Notes: a model not told the origin generated them from the sequence alone. Positions 15,560 to 25,924 are shown, counted from the stretch's first letter. The stretch: DNA of 64,000 bases from Rhodococcus sp. SGAir0479 (GCF_005484805.1 NZ_CP039432.1:4805965-4869964); one strand, 5' to 3'. Made by a program: numbers and translations.

Positions 15560-16741
15560 ATGCCCGAAGCAAGGTGGAAGACGAAACTCGCCGCGACCCT
15601 CATGGTGTTCGGTCTCGTGGCGATCGTCGTGTTGGCGTTGACGATGTTCGTCGGCGGCTTCACCCGGAGCGAACCCGTGACCGTCACGGCTGCGCGTTCC
15701 GGTCTGGTCATGGATCCGGACGCCAAGGTCAAGCTGCGCGGTGTGGAGGTGGGCCGGGTCGCCTCGATCGACGAGGAGAACGGCCAGGCCCGGTTGAAGC
15801 TCGACATGGATCCGTCGCAGCTGCATTTCATCCCGTCGAATTCGACCGTCGAGATCAAGTCGACCACCGTCTTCGGCGCCAAGTACGTCAACTTCGTTCC
15901 GCCCGCGGACCCGTCACCGAAATCGTTGCAACCGGGCTCGGTGATCGGCGCCGAAAGCGTCACCGTCGAGTTCAACACGCTGTTCCAGAACCTGTCGACG
16001 CTGCTGCAGCAGATCGAGCCCGAGAAGCTCAACGCCACCCTCGGCGCGATCGCGTCGGCGCTCAACGGTCGCGGCAACGAACTCGGTGAACTGCTGGGCG
16101 AGACCGACGCCTACCTGAACAAGATCAACCCCGTCCTTCCGCAGTTGAAGAACGACCTGTCGGCGGCGGACACCGTCACCAACACCTACGCCGACGTCAC
16201 CCCGGATCTCATGACCCTGCTCGGCAACCTGACCGCCACCAGCGGCAGTGTCGTCGAGGAGCGAGAGAACCTGCGCATGACGCTGGAGAACGCTGTGGCT
16301 CTGTCCGACACCGGCAATCAGCTCCTGACCGACAACGAGGCGGACCTGACGAGGGCGCTGTCGCTGCTCGAGCCGACCACGGCACTCCTCTCGGGATACT
16401 CACCTGCGATCTCGTGCCTGGTCGTCGGCCTCAACAAGGCGCGCCCCATGGCCGAACAGATCGAAGGCGGCGGCCAGGCCGGCTTCGCGATGAGCACGAA
16501 CTTCCTGGCCGGCCTGGAACCGTACACGTATCCGAGGGACTTGCCGAAGGTGAACGCCACGGGAGGCCCGAACTGCTGGGGCCTGCCCGACTTCGACCCC
16601 GAGCGGGACGGCAACGCTCCGTTCGTGGTGACCGACAGTGCGAACACTCCGTACATGCCGGCGACCGAGACGACTCTGAGCGTGCCCACCCTGTTCCAGA
16701 TGCTCTACGGCGTGACACCGCCGGCGGGGGGACAGAAGTGA
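15560..16741 (+). CDS. mce4A: Mce4A substrate-binding/shuttle subunit
   Basis: 393 residues. One N-terminal membrane anchor (about 10-32, LMVFGLVAIVVLALTMFVGG), then the MlaD/Mce beta-barrel domain (about 40-120, RSGLVMDPDAKVKLRGVEVG, FGAKYVNFVPP), then a long helical region (about 130-300) with the Mce_C pattern. The six Mce subunits are thought to form a hexameric lipid tunnel across the envelope. The stop overlaps the mce4B start by one base (TGATG). Confidence 0.95.
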   Translation: MPEARWKTKLAATLMVFGLVAIVVLALTMFVGGFTRSEPVTVTAARSGLVMDPDAKVKLRGVEVGRVASIDEENGQARLKLDMDPSQLHFIPSNSTVEIKSTTVFGAKYVNFVPPADPSPKSLQPGSVIGAESVTVEFNTLFQNLSTLLQQIEPEKLNATLGAIASALNGRGNELGELLGETDAYLNKINPVLPQLKNDLSAADTVTNTYADVTPDLMTLLGNLTATSGSVVEERENLRMTLENAVALSDTGNQLLTDNEADLTRALSLLEPTTALLSGYSPAISCLVVGLNKARPMAEQIEGGGQAGFAMSTNFLAGLEPYTYPRDLPKVNATGGPNCWGLPDFDPERDGNAPFVVTDSANTPYMPATETTLSVPTLFQMLYGVTPPAGGQK

Positions 16742-17775
16742 TGCGCGCAACCACGGTCAAGTTCCTCGCGTTCACCACGGTCATGGTGCTGATCTTCGCC
16801 GGCCTGGCGATCGTGTTCAGCCAGGCTCGGTTCAGCAGCACCGACGGTTACCGGGCGGTGTTCACCAATGCCTCCGGACTGAAGTCGGGGGAGAAGGTGC
16901 GTATCGCCGGCGTCCCGGTGGGCACCGTCAACGGGGTCGAGGTCGGGTCCGACAACCTCGCCCACGTCAGCTTCGACGTGGACCGGAAGTACCCGCTGCT
17001 CCAGAGCACCCGGGCGACGATCCGTTACGAGAACCTCGTCGGGGACCGCTACCTCGAACTGCTCGAGGGCGAGGGATCGGCCGAGCGACTCGAGCCGAAA
17101 TCGACGATTCCCGATTCGCGGACCGCTCCGGCACTGGACCTGGACCTGCTGCTGGGCGGCTTCAAGCCCCTGCTCCGCGGCCTCAGCGCGGAGCAGGTCA
17201 ACGACCTGAGCGGCGCGCTACTGCATGTTCTCCAAGGACAGGGTGGCACCCTCGTGTCGCTTCTCGGGAGCACCAGCTCGTTCACGTCCACGCTCGCCGA
17301 CCGGGACAAGCTGATCGGCGACGTCATCACGAACCTCAACACGACACTGAAGACGATCGACGACAAGGGCGATCAGTTCTCCACCACGGTCGACCAGTTG
17401 CAGCAGCTGGTCAGCGGGCTCGCTCAGGACCGGGATCCGATCGGGGAGGCGATTCCCAGGATCGCCACCGCCACGGACGATCTCGCGCAGCTGCTCCAGG
17501 GTGCTCGCCCCGACCTGCAGTCGACGATCGCCCATGCGAGCGACCTCGCGACGAACCTCCAGAACGGTGAGGGCGACATCAACTGGGTGCTCGAGCGTTT
17601 GCCGGAGGCGTACCGGAAACTGATCCGCACCGGTTCGTACGGAGCGTTCTTCCAGTTCTATACGTGCTCCGTGAAGTTCAAGTTCTCGGGACCGGACGGG
17701 CAGGAGTTGCACGTGGCCCTGCCGACCACACCGGTTCAGACGACGGGGAGGTGTGCCTTCGATGGCGGAGCGTGA
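16741..17775 (+). CDS. mce4B: Mce4B subunit
   Basis: 344 residues. N-terminal anchor (7-27), MlaD domain with NASGLKSGEKVRIAGVPVG and NLVGDRYLELLEG, and a helical C-part rich in TTVDQLQQLVSGL-type heptads. ATG 16741 is fixed by the one-base overlap with mce4A. Two cysteines near the C-terminus (TCSVKF... and GRCAFDGGA) resemble the pair conserved in other Mce B subunits. Subunit of the sterol importer. Overlaps mce4C by 14 bases. Confidence 0.95.
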   Translation: MRATTVKFLAFTTVMVLIFAGLAIVFSQARFSSTDGYRAVFTNASGLKSGEKVRIAGVPVGTVNGVEVGSDNLAHVSFDVDRKYPLLQSTRATIRYENLVGDRYLELLEGEGSAERLEPKSTIPDSRTAPALDLDLLLGGFKPLLRGLSAEQVNDLSGALLHVLQGQGGTLVSLLGSTSSFTSTLADRDKLIGDVITNLNTTLKTIDDKGDQFSTTVDQLQQLVSGLAQDRDPIGEAIPRIATATDDLAQLLQGARPDLQSTIAHASDLATNLQNGEGDINWVLERLPEAYRKLIRTGSYGAFFQFYTCSVKFKFSGPDGQELHVALPTTPVQTTGRCAFDGGA

Positions 17776-18814
17776 ACGGAATCTCACCCGGGTCGGAATC
17801 ATCGGCGTCGCGGTGTCGGCATGTCTGGTGCTCGCCGGTCTGCAGTACGACCGGCTGCCCTTCCTGTTCGGAAACGTCAGGTACGCAGCGTTGTTCGAGG
17901 ACGCCGGCGGTCTGATGCCCGGCGACTACGTCACCGTCGCGGGTGTCAACGTCGGCAAGGTCGACGACATCGACCTCGACGGCACCGACGTTCGCGTGAC
18001 GTTCTCGATGGACGAGGGCGTTCGCCTGGGGGACAGTTCGGGTGCCGACATCAAGACCAACACCATTCTCGGCCGGAAGTCGTTGCAGGTGACGCCCGAG
18101 GGCTCCGAGACCCTGCGCGTCGGCAGCACGATCCCGTTGGAGCGCACCAACTCCCCGTACTCGCTCAACGACGCGCTCGGTGACCTCACCTCCACCGTCG
18201 CCGACCTCGACACGAACCAGCTCAACGACTCGCTCAACGCGGTGTCCGAGACGCTGTCGGACACCCCGCCGGAACTGCGTGCGGCACTCGACGGTGTCAC
18301 GCGGTTGTCGCAGAGCATCAACTCCCGGGACGAGTCCCTGAAGGATCTGCTGGGCCGGGCCGAGGACGTCACGAAGATCCTCGCGGACCGCAGCGACCAG
18401 ATCAACGCGCTCATCCTCGACGGCAACCAGCTGCTGGGCGAACTCGATCGTCGCCGCAACGCGATCAGCGCGCTGATCACGAATGTCTCGGCGGTCTCGC
18501 AGCAGCTCACCGGTCTGGTCCGGGACAACGAACAGCAGATGAAGCCGACACTGGACAAGCTCAATTCGGTCGTGGGCAACCTGCAGCGGAACAAGGACAA
18601 CATCGGTCAGGCCCTCGACGGGCTCGCGCCGTACGCGCGTTCGCTCGGTGAGGCCGTCGGCAGCGGTCCGTTCTTCATGGCCTACGTCGCGAACTTCAGT
18701 GTCAGTCCGCTCGCTCAGACGGCGATCGATCAGCTGCTGTGGCCCGAGCACGTGCCGCAGGACCTTTCCCAGTTCCCGCCGTTGACCACCGAGCTCAAGG
18801 ATCCGAACCGATGA
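17762..18814 (+). CDS. mce4C: Mce4C subunit
   Basis: 350 residues. Anchor at about 10-30, MlaD domain with FEDAGGLMPGDYVTVAGVNV and TILGRKSLQVTPEG, long coiled-coil-like helical segment to about 300. Start ATG 17762 is preferred to GTG 17753 because the GGGGAGG site at 17745-17751 is 10 bases from the ATG but only 1 from the GTG. Subunit of the sterol importer; overlaps mce4D by four bases (ATGA). Confidence 0.94.
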   Translation: MAERERNLTRVGIIGVAVSACLVLAGLQYDRLPFLFGNVRYAALFEDAGGLMPGDYVTVAGVNVGKVDDIDLDGTDVRVTFSMDEGVRLGDSSGADIKTNTILGRKSLQVTPEGSETLRVGSTIPLERTNSPYSLNDALGDLTSTVADLDTNQLNDSLNAVSETLSDTPPELRAALDGVTRLSQSINSRDESLKDLLGRAEDVTKILADRSDQINALILDGNQLLGELDRRRNAISALITNVSAVSQQLTGLVRDNEQQMKPTLDKLNSVVGNLQRNKDNIGQALDGLAPYARSLGEAVGSGPFFMAYVANFSVSPLAQTAIDQLLWPEHVPQDLSQFPPLTTELKDPNR

Positions 18815-20106
18815 GCGACGAACAGCCGAAGACCGGTACCCGTAAGAAGTGGCTGACGATCGGCGCGGTCGCCGTCGTGGTGATCGCCGTCCTGGCCGCC
18901 GGTGTGGTCTACCTGTTCCCGGGACTCGGGAAGACCACCATCACGGCGCAGTTCCCGTCGACGACGGGCCTGTACGCCGGCGACGACGTCCGGGTACTCG
19001 GGGTGAAGGTCGGCTCCATTCAGAGCATCGATCCCAACGGGACCGGGGCCTCGGTCGTCATGAACGTCGACCGGTCGGTGGACATCCCCGCCGATGCCAA
19101 GGCCGTCATCATCGCTCCCAGCCTCGTCGCGGCCCGTTTCGTGCAGCTGACGCCGGTGTACACGGGTGGTGACGCCATGGCCGACGGCGCCGAGATTCCG
19201 CTCGAGCGCACGGCAGTTCCGGTCGAGTGGGACGAGATCAAGACCGAGCTCACCAAGCTGTCCGACGCACTCGGTCCGCAGGGTGGGGCGGACCGGGGCT
19301 CCCTCGGCAACTTCATCGACACCCTGGGTGACAACCTCGACGGCAACGGAGAATCGTTGCGCGACACGTTGCGCGAGTTGTCCGACACCATGAAGACACT
19401 GTCGGACGGACGGACCGACCTCTTCGGGACGATCCGGAACCTGCAGGTGTTCGTGTCGGCGCTGTCGTCGAGCAACCAGCAGATCGTGCAGTTCGGTGGC
19501 CGGCTGCAATCGGTGTCCTCACTGCTCGCGGACACCAGCGACGAACTCGGCACGGCGTTGCAGGATCTCGACGTCGCGATCGGTGACGTGAATCGCTTCG
19601 TCACCGAGAACCGCGCCTCGCTCACCGAGCAGGTGGGCCGGCTGGCGGACGCGACCGCGGTATTGGTCGAGAAGCGTCCCCAGCTCGAGCAGGTGTTGCA
19701 CGTCGCGCCGAACGCGTTGGCGAACTTCAAGGACATCTACACCCCGAAGCAGGGCTCCGTGAACGGTGTGCTGGCCGCGAGCAATGCGAGGAATCCGATC
19801 AACATGGTCTGTGGCCTGATCGCGGGTCTCGAGACCAACGATTCGGATCGATCGGCGGATCTCTGCGCACAGTTCCTCGGGCCGGTGCTGAACTCGATCA
19901 CCACGAACTACCCGGGCATCCTCTCCCGTCCGGCGGACGCCCAGGGCGCTCGTCCCGACCAGCTCGCCTTCTCGCCACCGAGCCTGGCAGGGCAGGTGCC
20001 TTCCCGCACGGCCCCGGCGACCGTCGCGGCACCGCTCGTCACAATGCCGTCGGTCCAGGTGCCCAGAGATCTGGGTGACCTGCTCAACCCGGGAGGTGGA
20101 CGATGA
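18811..20106 (+). CDS. mce4D: Mce4D subunit
   Basis: 431 residues. Basic N-terminus, membrane anchor (about 18-40), MlaD domain with STTGLYAGDDVRVLGVKVGS and ARFVQLTPVYTGG, then helical repeats and a Pro/Ala-rich tail after about 375. ATG 18811 overlaps the mce4C stop as ATGA and the mce4E start overlaps its own stop in the same way. Subunit of the sterol importer. Confidence 0.94.
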   Translation: MSDEQPKTGTRKKWLTIGAVAVVVIAVLAAGVVYLFPGLGKTTITAQFPSTTGLYAGDDVRVLGVKVGSIQSIDPNGTGASVVMNVDRSVDIPADAKAVIIAPSLVAARFVQLTPVYTGGDAMADGAEIPLERTAVPVEWDEIKTELTKLSDALGPQGGADRGSLGNFIDTLGDNLDGNGESLRDTLRELSDTMKTLSDGRTDLFGTIRNLQVFVSALSSSNQQIVQFGGRLQSVSSLLADTSDELGTALQDLDVAIGDVNRFVTENRASLTEQVGRLADATAVLVEKRPQLEQVLHVAPNALANFKDIYTPKQGSVNGVLAASNARNPINMVCGLIAGLETNDSDRSADLCAQFLGPVLNSITTNYPGILSRPADAQGARPDQLAFSPPSLAGQVPSRTAPATVAAPLVTMPSVQVPRDLGDLLNPGGGR

Positions 20107-21320
20107 GCCGCAGGAGCACTCGCGTGGTGGCGACATCCGTCGTCGCGGTGTCGCTCACCCTGGCGGTGTCCGGTTGCGAGTTCAACGGACTCAACTCGCT
20201 TCCGCTGCCCGGCACCGAGGGCCGGGGCGACGGGGCGTACACCGTACAGATCCAGATGCCGAACGTGACCACGATGTCGCAGAACTCGCCGGTCCGGGTC
20301 AACGACGTGACCGTGGGCGCGGTCACCGGCATCGAGGTCCAGGACTGGCATGCGCTCGTGACGGTGTCGCTCAACGAGGACGTGCAGTTGCCCGCCAACG
20401 CGACGGCGAAGATCGGCCAGACCAGCCTGCTCGGTTCGCAGCATCTCGAGCTCGCGCCGCCGACCGGGGTGGCCCCGCAGGGAACGCTGAAGGACGGGGA
20501 CGTGATCCCGCTCGATCGGGCGGGCGCGTATCCCACGACCGAACAGACACTGTCGTCGCTGTCGGTGGTCCTGAACGGCGGCGGCCTGGCGCAGATCAAC
20601 GACGTCACCCGTGAGCTCAACGCGGCACTCGACGGGCGCGAGGATTCGATCCGGGATCTGCTGCCCCAACTGGACCAGCTCGTGGGCAGCCTCGACGACC
20701 AGCGCACCCAGATCGTTTCCGCGATGGAGGGAATCGATCGGCTCGCCGGCACCGTCAACCAGCAGACCGAGACCCTGAACCGGGCGCTCGACGGCATCCC
20801 GCCGGCGCTCGAGGTGCTGGTGGCGCAGCGACAGAACCTGACGAATGCACTTGTCGCCCTGGGCAATTTCAGTGACACCGCCACGCGCGTGATCGACGAG
20901 AGCGGTGACGATCTCAAGGCGAACCTGGCGTCGCTGTCACCGTTGCTCGAACAATTGGCAGGGACCGGCAACAACCTCACCGAGGTGCTGTCGCTGATGC
21001 TCACCTTCCCGTTCACGATGAAGCACATGGACCAGGTGTTCCAGGGTGACTACGCGAACCTGAACATGATGATCGACATGACCAACGAGCGCCTGACGAC
21101 CAACTTCATGGACCAGACGGGACTGGGCCCGACGCTGGCCGGCGTCGAGGGCGCGCTGGGGACTCTGGCGGGCACCGCGGGCCAGGCCAACGATCCGCTT
21201 CGGATCCCCGAGCCGACGAAGCCCGACCTCATCCAGCGGGAGCCCAAGCCGCCGACGCCGGGTGACGTGCCCTCGCTCCAGATTCCTGGCCTTCCGCAAC
21301 TAGGAGTGCCGACGCCATGA
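20103..21320 (+). CDS. mce4E: Mce4E lipoprotein subunit (LprN-type)
   Basis: 405 residues. Signal peptide with lipobox LAVSGC, so the mature protein starts at lipid-modified Cys25; the E subunit is the usual lipoprotein of Mce operons. MlaD domain (about 45-125) with SPVRVNDVTVGAVTGIEV and TSLLGSQHLELAPP, helical region, Pro-rich C-terminus (PKPPTPGDVPSLQIPGLPQL). Four-base overlaps at both ends place it firmly in the operon. Confidence 0.95.
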   Translation: MSRRSTRVVATSVVAVSLTLAVSGCEFNGLNSLPLPGTEGRGDGAYTVQIQMPNVTTMSQNSPVRVNDVTVGAVTGIEVQDWHALVTVSLNEDVQLPANATAKIGQTSLLGSQHLELAPPTGVAPQGTLKDGDVIPLDRAGAYPTTEQTLSSLSVVLNGGGLAQINDVTRELNAALDGREDSIRDLLPQLDQLVGSLDDQRTQIVSAMEGIDRLAGTVNQQTETLNRALDGIPPALEVLVAQRQNLTNALVALGNFSDTATRVIDESGDDLKANLASLSPLLEQLAGTGNNLTEVLSLMLTFPFTMKHMDQVFQGDYANLNMMIDMTNERLTTNFMDQTGLGPTLAGVEGALGTLAGTAGQANDPLRIPEPTKPDLIQREPKPPTPGDVPSLQIPGLPQLGVPTP

Positions 21321-22732
21321 TGCTTTCCAGGTTCGTCCGAATCCAGTTGGTGATCTTCTCGGTCCTGACCGTGATCGGGCTGGTGGTGATGGCCACCCAG
21401 TACGTCCGGCTGCCCGCGCTGTTCGGGCTGGGTCAATACCGGGTGACCGTGCAGCTTCCGTCGACAGGTGGTCTGTACACGAATGCGAACGTCGCGTTCC
21501 GCGGAACCAACATCGGCAAGGTCGAGGACGTCGTGCTCACCGAGGACGGTGTGGATGCGAAGGTGTCGATCAGCAGCAGCTACGACATCCCGGCAGACCT
21601 GGACGCGGCGGTCAAGAGTGTCTCGGCGATCGGCGAGCAGTATGTCGATCTGATTCCGCGCACCGATTCCGAGCCGTACCTCGCGAACGGTGACGTGATC
21701 CCGCTGGACCGCACCAGTGTCCCGCAGGACGTGGGCGCGATGCTCGATCAGGCGAACTCCTTGGTGCAGAGCATCTCGAACACCCAGTTGCGCACCGTCG
21801 TCGACGAATCGTTCAAGGCGTTCAACGGTGCCGGTCCGGACCTGCAGCGGCTCATCGATTCGGCCCGCCTGTTCGTTCAGGAGGCCAACGCCAACTCGGA
21901 TGCGACCAAGACGCTCATCGAGCAGGCCGAGGGTCTACTCGACACCCAGGTGGTCACGAGCGACGCGATCCGCTCCTGGACGAAGGATCTGGTGACGTTC
22001 TCGAACCAGTTGCGCAACAGCGATCCTCAGATCCGAAGCGTGCTCGAGCAGACACCCGACGCGGCAACCGAGGCCAACGCTCTGTTCCAGGAGTTGAAGC
22101 CGACGCTGCCGCTCCTGCTCGCCAACCTCGTCAGTGTCGGTGAGGTTTCCGCGATCTATCACAAGAGCATCGAGCAGGTGCTGGTGATCTACCCGCCGCT
22201 GGTGTCGTCGCTGTTGACGATCGCGATGAAGGGGCCGCTCGACGACGGCGCGATCGTGAACTTCGCACTGCAGTTGAACGATCCACCGCCGTGTACCACC
22301 GGCTTCCTCCCGGCCGACCAGTGGCGAGCGCCCGATGAGAAGTCGGTTCCGCCGACACCGTCGGACCTGTTCTGCAAGGTGGCCCAGGACGATCCGACGA
22401 CGGTACGCGGTGCGCGCAACTACCCGTGCATGGAGATCCCGGGCAAACGCGCGGCGTCGCCCGAGGAGTGCCGCAGCGCAGCGGGATACGTTCCCGAGGG
22501 CAACAACCCGCCCAGTGGGCCGCCGCAGGATCCGTCTGTACCCTCGTACACGACGACGCCGGCCAGCGCGGAGGGGACTACGAACGTGCCTGCGACAGCA
22601 CGTCCTTACGACCCCACCACGGGTAAGTACGTCGGACCGGACGGCGCGCTGTATTCGCAGCCGGGCTTGGCGGCAGGAACACCGAGGGAGGACACGACGT
22701 GGCAGACGATGATGACACGTCAGCAGGGCTGA
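21317..22732 (+). CDS. mce4F: Mce4F subunit
   Basis: 471 residues, the longest Mce subunit here. Anchor at about 8-28, MlaD domain with STGGLYTNANVAFRGTNIGK and SAIGEQYVDLIPR, helical part, then a cysteine-containing C-terminal region from about 320 (PPPCTTGFLP, LFCKVAQD, YPCMEIPGKRAASPEECRSA) ending in a Pro/Ser/Thr-rich tail. The cysteines and low-complexity tail are typical of F subunits. Overlaps mam4A by 34 bases. Confidence 0.94.
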   Translation: MMLSRFVRIQLVIFSVLTVIGLVVMATQYVRLPALFGLGQYRVTVQLPSTGGLYTNANVAFRGTNIGKVEDVVLTEDGVDAKVSISSSYDIPADLDAAVKSVSAIGEQYVDLIPRTDSEPYLANGDVIPLDRTSVPQDVGAMLDQANSLVQSISNTQLRTVVDESFKAFNGAGPDLQRLIDSARLFVQEANANSDATKTLIEQAEGLLDTQVVTSDAIRSWTKDLVTFSNQLRNSDPQIRSVLEQTPDAATEANALFQELKPTLPLLLANLVSVGEVSAIYHKSIEQVLVIYPPLVSSLLTIAMKGPLDDGAIVNFALQLNDPPPCTTGFLPADQWRAPDEKSVPPTPSDLFCKVAQDDPTTVRGARNYPCMEIPGKRAASPEECRSAAGYVPEGNNPPSGPPQDPSVPSYTTTPASAEGTTNVPATARPYDPTTGKYVGPDGALYSQPGLAAGTPREDTTWQTMMTRQQG

Positions 22733-23526
22733 CACCCGCCGAGCGCACGCGGCCGACGCGCCGGCGCGCCAGCCGCAGTGCGGGCCCCGCGAGCAGCAAC
22801 GGTGCGCAAGCGGTGCAGTCGGTACCGGTGGCGGACGCCAGTACCGGTGCCGGCGGCGCGATCACGTTGGAGGCGGACCGGCCGCGGTCCGTCCGTGCGT
22901 CCGACGGCGCCTCGACCACCAGGACGACACAGTCCTCTGCAGCAGGCACGGATACAGCAGGCACGGATACAGCAGGCACGGATGCGGCGGACAGGGAGGC
23001 GGCGGGGGAAGAGTGGCATCCCGTCGTCCCCACGAAGAAGCGTCGTCGCGGGCCGATGATCGGGGCGATCGCGGCCGGTCTGGTGATCGTGGTGCTGGTG
23101 GCGCTCGGGGGGTGGTTGCTGTTCGAGCGGGCGGCGGCCGGGGATCGTGACGCCCGCCGGATCGCCTTCGAGGACACCGCTCGGCAGACCATCCTCAACC
23201 TGACGACCATCAAGCCGGACACGGCCAAGGAGGACGTGGAGCGGATCCTGGCCGGCGCGAGTGGTGAGTTCCGAGCGGAGTTCGACGGCCGGGAGGACCC
23301 GTTCGTCGGCATCGTGAAGGAAGCCAACGTGACGACGGTCGGCAAGATCGTCGAATCGGGAATCGAGAACGACAACGGTGACAGTGCAACGGTTCTGGTT
23401 GCCGCTCGTGCCGACGTGAGCACGCCCGACGGCAGCCAGAACGGTACGCGCGACTTCCGGATGCGGGTCACGGTCACCGACCAAGACGGAACACTGACCG
23501 CATCGAAGGTGGAGTTCGTACCGTGA
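22699..23526 (+). CDS. mam4A: Mce-associated membrane protein Mam4A
   Basis: 275 residues. A disordered, charged N-terminal 115 residues, one membrane segment (about 117-139, MIGAIAAGLVIVVLVALGGWLL), then an extracytoplasmic alpha/beta domain typical of Mam proteins. Corresponds by position to Rv3493c. Mam proteins stabilise or assist Mce complexes. GTG 22699. The N-terminal part contains a 15-bp tandem repeat giving AGTDT copies. Confidence 0.88.
   Translation: MADDDDTSAGLTPAERTRPTRRRASRSAGPASSNGAQAVQSVPVADASTGAGGAITLEADRPRSVRASDGASTTRTTQSSAAGTDTAGTDTAGTDAADREAAGEEWHPVVPTKKRRRGPMIGAIAAGLVIVVLVALGGWLLFERAAAGDRDARRIAFEDTARQTILNLTTIKPDTAKEDVERILAGASGEFRAEFDGREDPFVGIVKEANVTTVGKIVESGIENDNGDSATVLVAARADVSTPDGSQNGTRDFRMRVTVTDQDGTLTASKVEFVP
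22942..22986 (+). repeat. 15-bp tandem repeat within mam4A
   Basis: Three copies of GCAGGCACGGATACA (22942, 22957, and a diverged third at 22972) in frame, encoding AGTDT repeated in the disordered N-terminal part of Mam4A. Probably a slippage-prone tract that varies in copy number. Confidence 0.85.
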
Positions 23527-24125
23527 CGGGGAATGGTGTCGAGAGTGGAGTCCGCGACGTGAGTGCCGCGCCGGAAGCGCCGAACGCCCTTGCGCCGGAC
23601 AGCGGTTCGGCGGAGAGTTCTGCGGTGTCGCAGCCGTCGCGCTCCTCGCGAACGACGGTCCTCGCCGGCGTCGCGGGGGTGCTGATCGCCGCGTTGGTCG
23701 TGGGCGTCGGATGGCTGGGATGGGGACACCTGCAGGACCGCGCCGCCGAACAGGCCCGGGCCGACGCGGTGCAGGCCGCGACCGCCCAGGCGACGGCAAT
23801 GCTGTCGTACAACTTCAACGAGGTGGACCAGCAGCTCGCCGCGGCCGGGGACGGGCTGACCGGGGACTTCAAGGGCGATTACGACAAGCTGGTGCGGGAG
23901 ACGATCGCTCCCGGGGCCAAGGAGAAGAAGATCACCGTCGAGGCCACCGTGCAGGCGGGCTCCGTCGTCTCGGCCACGAAGGACGACGTGGTGGTGCTGC
24001 TGTACGTCAATCAGGTCACCACCAGCGCCGAGATGCCCGACGCCGCGACCACCGGCAGCCGGGTGCGGATGGAGATGCACAAGGAGGGCGACCGCTGGCT
24101 CACCGGGCGGCTCACCCCGGTGTAG
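23523..24125 (+). CDS. mam4B: Mce-associated membrane protein Mam4B
   Basis: 200 residues. Disordered N-terminus, one membrane segment (about 42-64, TVLAGVAGVLIAALVVGVGW), and a Mam-type outer domain (YNFNEVDQQLAAAGDGLTGD... to RMEMHKEGDRWLTGRLTPV). GTG 23523 overlaps the mam4A stop by four bases (GTGA). Corresponds by position to Rv3492c. Last gene of the mce4 operon, convergent with otsA at a 25-bp gap. Confidence 0.88.
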   Translation: MTGNGVESGVRDVSAAPEAPNALAPDSGSAESSAVSQPSRSSRTTVLAGVAGVLIAALVVGVGWLGWGHLQDRAAEQARADAVQAATAQATAMLSYNFNEVDQQLAAAGDGLTGDFKGDYDKLVRETIAPGAKEKKITVEATVQAGSVVSATKDDVVVLLYVNQVTTSAEMPDAATTGSRVRMEMHKEGDRWLTGRLTPV

Positions 24126-24150
24126 CGGGCGGGCCGAACCGGGGGGAGGC

Positions 24151-25695
24151 CTACTCGTCCTCGGTGAGGTCGTCCTCCGCGGACAGCAGGGCCGAGCCGG
24201 CGACGCCCTGCTGCTGGAGCGCGTCCAGGAAGGAATGGGCCCAGCGGTCGACGTCGTGTGAGAGGACCTGACGGCGCAGGGCACGCATGTGGCGTCGGCC
24301 GTCCTCCCGGTCCTGGTTCAGCGCCGCCTCCATCTTGTCCTTGACGTCGTCGAGGTCGTGCGGGTTGCACAGGAACGCCTGACGGAGTTCGGCTGCCGCA
24401 CCGGTGAATTCGCTGAGCAACAGTGCGCCGCCCAGATCGCTGCGGCACGCCACGTACTCCTTGGCGACCAGGTTCATGCCGTCGCGCAGCGGAGTCACCA
24501 ACATGACATCCGCGGCGACGAAGAATGCGATCAGCTCGTCGCGACCGATGGGGCGGTGGATGTAGTGCACCACCGGGCGCCCCACCTCGGCGTACTCGCC
24601 GTTGATGCGGCTGACCGTCTGCTCGATCGCGCCGCGCATCTGCACGTAGCTCTCGACGCGTTCCCGGCTCGGGGTCGCCAACTGCACCATGACGGTGTCG
24701 GCCGGATCGACCCGGCCCTCCTGGAGAAGCTCGTACAGGGCGTCGAGTCGGACGTCGATGCCCTTGGTGTAATCCAGGCGGTCGACGCCGAGCATGATGT
24801 GTTCGGGGTTGCCCAGCTCCTCGCGAATCTGCTTGGCGCGCTCGCGGATCGACCTGCGGCGCGACAACTCGTCGAGCTGACCGGAGTCGATGGAGATGGG
24901 AAAGGCGCCCACCCGCACGGTGCGGAAGCCGACCTGCACGATGCCGAGCTTGGACCGCACCCCGACCGTGCCACGGGAGGTCTGCTGGCCGGCCAGGCGG
25001 CGGGCCAGGAACATGAAGTTCTGCGCGCCGCCGGGTAGGTGGAAGCCGATGAGATCGGCGCCGAGGAGACCCTCGACGATCTCGCGCCGCCACGGCATCT
25101 GCATGAACAGTTCGACCGGCGGGAACGGGATGTGCAGGAAGAACCCGATGGTGAGGTCGGGGCGCAGCATCCGCAGCATCTTCGGCACCAGCTGCAGCTG
25201 GTAGTCCTGGATCCAGACGACGGCGCCCTCGGCCGCGGCCTTCGAGGTGGCCTCGGCGAACCGGCGGTTGACCTCGACGTAGGCGTTCCACCACTCGCGG
25301 CGGTACTCGGGCTTGACGATGACGTCGTGGTACAGCGGCCACAGGGTGGCGTTGGAGAAGCCCTCGTAGTAGTCGGCGACCTCCTGCGAGCTCAGTGGCA
25401 CGGGGTAGAGGTCGAGGCCGTCCTCGACGATGGGGTCGAGCTCCACGTCGGGCACCCCGGGCCATCCCACCCACGCGCCCTTGTTGTTGCGCAGGATCGG
25501 TTCGAGCGCGGTGACGAGCCCGCCGGGGCTGCGCTTCCAGCGGGTGGAGCCGTCGGGCAACTTCTCCAGATCCACCGGGAGACGGTTGGCGACGACGACG
25601 AACTGGGAGCCGGTGCCCTCCGGTTCGCCGCGGTCGCCGGACCCCGCGAGTGCGGCCCCCTCGGAATTCGTCGATGGTTCCGAGGGCGCAGTCAC
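24151..25695 (-). CDS. otsA: Alpha,alpha-trehalose-6-phosphate synthase OtsA
   Basis: 514 residues, GT20 retaining glycosyltransferase with GT-B fold. Visible: [12 protein letters not shown], the GG loop [44 protein letters not shown], and [20 protein letters not shown] near residue 410. It joins glucose from a nucleotide sugar to glucose-6-phosphate; trehalose serves stress protection and mycolate transfer. Start GTG 25695; the first 30 residues are disordered. Convergent with mam4B and downstream of a small Rv3489-like gene, the same arrangement as Rv3490. Confidence 0.95.
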   Translation of the reverse strand: MTAPSEPSTNSEGAALAGSGDRGEPEGTGSQFVVVANRLPVDLEKLPDGSTRWKRSPGGLVTALEPILRNNKGAWVGWPGVPDVELDPIVEDGLDLYPVPLSSQEVADYYEGFSNATLWPLYHDVIVKPEYRREWWNAYVEVNRRFAEATSKAAAEGAVVWIQDYQLQLVPKMLRMLRPDLTIGFFLHIPFPPVELFMQMPWRREIVEGLLGADLIGFHLPGGAQNFMFLARRLAGQQTSRGTVGVRSKLGIVQVGFRTVRVGAFPISIDSGQLDELSRRRSIRERAKQIREELGNPEHIMLGVDRLDYTKGIDVRLDALYELLQEGRVDPADTVMVQLATPSRERVESYVQMRGAIEQTVSRINGEYAEVGRPVVHYIHRPIGRDELIAFFVAADVMLVTPLRDGMNLVAKEYVACRSDLGGALLLSEFTGAAAELRQAFLCNPHDLDDVKDKMEAALNQDREDGRRHMRALRRQVLSHDVDRWAHSFLDALQQQGVAGSALLSAEDDLTEDE

Positions 25696-25750
25696 GGAGT
25701 CGTACTCCTTCTCGTCGTTGTGCTCTCTGTCGTGCCGGGTGGGGCGAGGA

Positions 25751-25924
25751 TCAGTCGAGCTTGGGATTCGGGCCGATGCCGAGCATCGAGAGCAGCATCC
25801 GGCATTCGTCGGCGTCGGCGGCGTAAGCAGCGACGACGCGCTGGGCCTGCCGGGCGGTCTCGTCGGCTACGGGCTCGAGGTCCTCGTCCGCGATGTCGTT
25901 CTCGGTGGTCGTCTTCGCGGCCAT
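25751..25924 (-). CDS. Small conserved protein, Rv3489-like
   Basis: 57 residues starting [20 protein letters not shown], followed by [20 protein letters not shown] and [19 protein letters not shown] 25924 is preceded by GGAAGGAACAAG; the longer frame to 26011 lacks support. It precedes otsA by 55 bp on the same strand, as the small Rv3489 gene does in mycobacteria. No function is known to me. Acidic first half, one helix in the second half. Confidence 0.7.
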   Translation of the reverse strand: MAAKTTTENDIADEDLEPVADETARQAQRVVAAYAADADECRMLLSMLGIGPNPKLD